From: an uncultured Bacilli bacterium
GTDB lineage: Bacteria > Bacillota_I > Bacilli_A > ML615J-28 > CAG-698
DNA: 5,865 nucleotides
Direction: 5' to 3'
Assembly (NCBI GenBank): GCA_947624315.1
Contig: CANQJU010000075.1
Coordinates: 1 to 5,865 of the forward strand
This document shows, in pieces, positions 5,547 to 5,865 of this stretch. The position numbers were made by a program, and so were the translations under genes. Within the stretch, counting starts at the first letter, position 1, and every line of letters begins with the position of its first letter. The notes under the pieces were generated by a model. It worked only from the letters and a program-made list of their open reading frames with translations. It was not told the DNA's origin and ran no database searches.

Positions 5547-5865
5547 TTTTACCTATTACCACATGACAATGACGGCATCTAGCTTCGTATTGCTCTTTAG
5601 CACCAACCATAATAATTGGATCATCATAATGTGCTGGTACACCATTTATTAGTCTTTGTGTTCGGGTTGCGGGGGCTCCGCATACTTGACAAATAGCATT
5701 GAGTTTATCAACAAACTCAGCACGAGCAAGCAACTCAGGCATTACTCCAAAAGGTTCCCCACGGAAATCTTTATCCAGTCCAGCCACAATCACTCTAACC
5801 CCTAAATCAGCATAATGTTCACAAACATTAACTATTTCTTTATCCATAAATTGTACTTCGTCAAT
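5533..5865 (-). CDS. tdk: Thymidine kinase (partial, N-terminus beyond the window)
   Basis: The frame is open to the right edge and holds the last 110 residues of a type II (TK1-like) thymidine kinase, which phosphorylates thymidine with ATP for dTTP salvage. The first visible residues 'IDEVQF' are the conserved segment with the catalytic Glu. 'GLDKDFRGEPFG' (window residues 29-40) and the thymidine-binding lasso 'GAKEQYEARCRHC' follow. The structural zinc cysteines are all present: CxxC at 59/62 and CxxC at 97/100. The missing upstream part should hold the P-loop, since whole enzymes are about 190-205 residues. An internal ATG at 5847 is not the start, because the family motif extends upstream of it. 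It ends in TGA within tadA, and the two genes probably share a transcript. Confidence 0.96.
   Translation of the reverse strand: MDEVQFMDKEIVNVCEHYADLGVRVIVAGLDKDFRGEPFGVMPELLARAEFVDKLNAICQVCGAPATRTQRLINGVPAHYDDPIIMVGAKEQYEARCRHCHVVIGKNGTK

Noticed and set aside
5533..5847. A complete 104-residue protein starting at the ATG at 5847
   Set aside because: The thymidine kinase catalytic motif continues upstream of this ATG to the window edge, so it is an internal methionine of a partial gene.
3522..5865. A possible new defence or mobile system in the right half
   Set aside because: Every gene is a recognised housekeeping or stress family, with intact motifs and no integrase, transposase or attachment repeats.

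Overview
The window is AT-rich DNA, and all recognisable genes lie on the minus strand, so transcription runs from the right edge to the left. It looks like a low-GC Bacillota (Firmicutes) chromosome, probably an uncultured anaerobic gut lineage near Erysipelotrichia, Acholeplasma or RF39-type Bacilli. Evidence for this is the AT-rich wobble usage, the Gram-positive style AGGAGG ribosome binding sites, TTG..TATAAT promoters with 17-bp spacers, a rubrerythrin-based oxidative-stress gene, and tadA next to a small SRP RNA gene, an arrangement shared with Bacillus. TGA acts as a stop (thymidine kinase ends in TGA with a second in-frame TGA directly after it), and tryptophans are TGG. Standard bacterial code therefore fits better than the Mycoplasma code.

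Right part (4921-5865): the C-terminal 110 residues of thymidine kinase run in from the right edge and overlap tadA (tRNA adenosine deaminase) by 14 bp. A small SRP RNA gene (ffs) follows with its own promoter. It is about 115 nt long, is not protein-coding, and ends in a T-run that abuts the ribosome binding site of a dusB-like tRNA-dihydrouridine synthase.

Middle (2943-3949): a strong sigma-A-like promoter overlaps a perfect 10-1-10 palindrome whose core is a Fur-type box. It drives a two-gene operon of a PerR-like Fur-family repressor and a rubrerythrin. The rubrerythrin start lies one base after the repressor stop, and a hairpin terminator closes the operon. This reads as an autoregulated peroxide/iron response unit.

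Left part (1-2927): a PfkB-family fructokinase-like sugar kinase is followed by a separately promoted, very long lipoprotein that runs off the left edge. The lipoprotein has a lipobox, three bacterial Ig-like domains in tandem and an ABC-type family 1 sugar-binding domain. Together they suggest carbohydrate uptake and phosphorylation, although the permease genes are not in view.

Most of the window is housekeeping and ordinary accessory metabolism. I see no mobile element, CRISPR array or clearly new system. The points most worth a second look are the PerR-like ligands paired with a Fur-type operator, the UAAU-type loop of the SRP RNA, the ffs-dus junction, and the Ig-domain fusion of the solute-binding lipoprotein.
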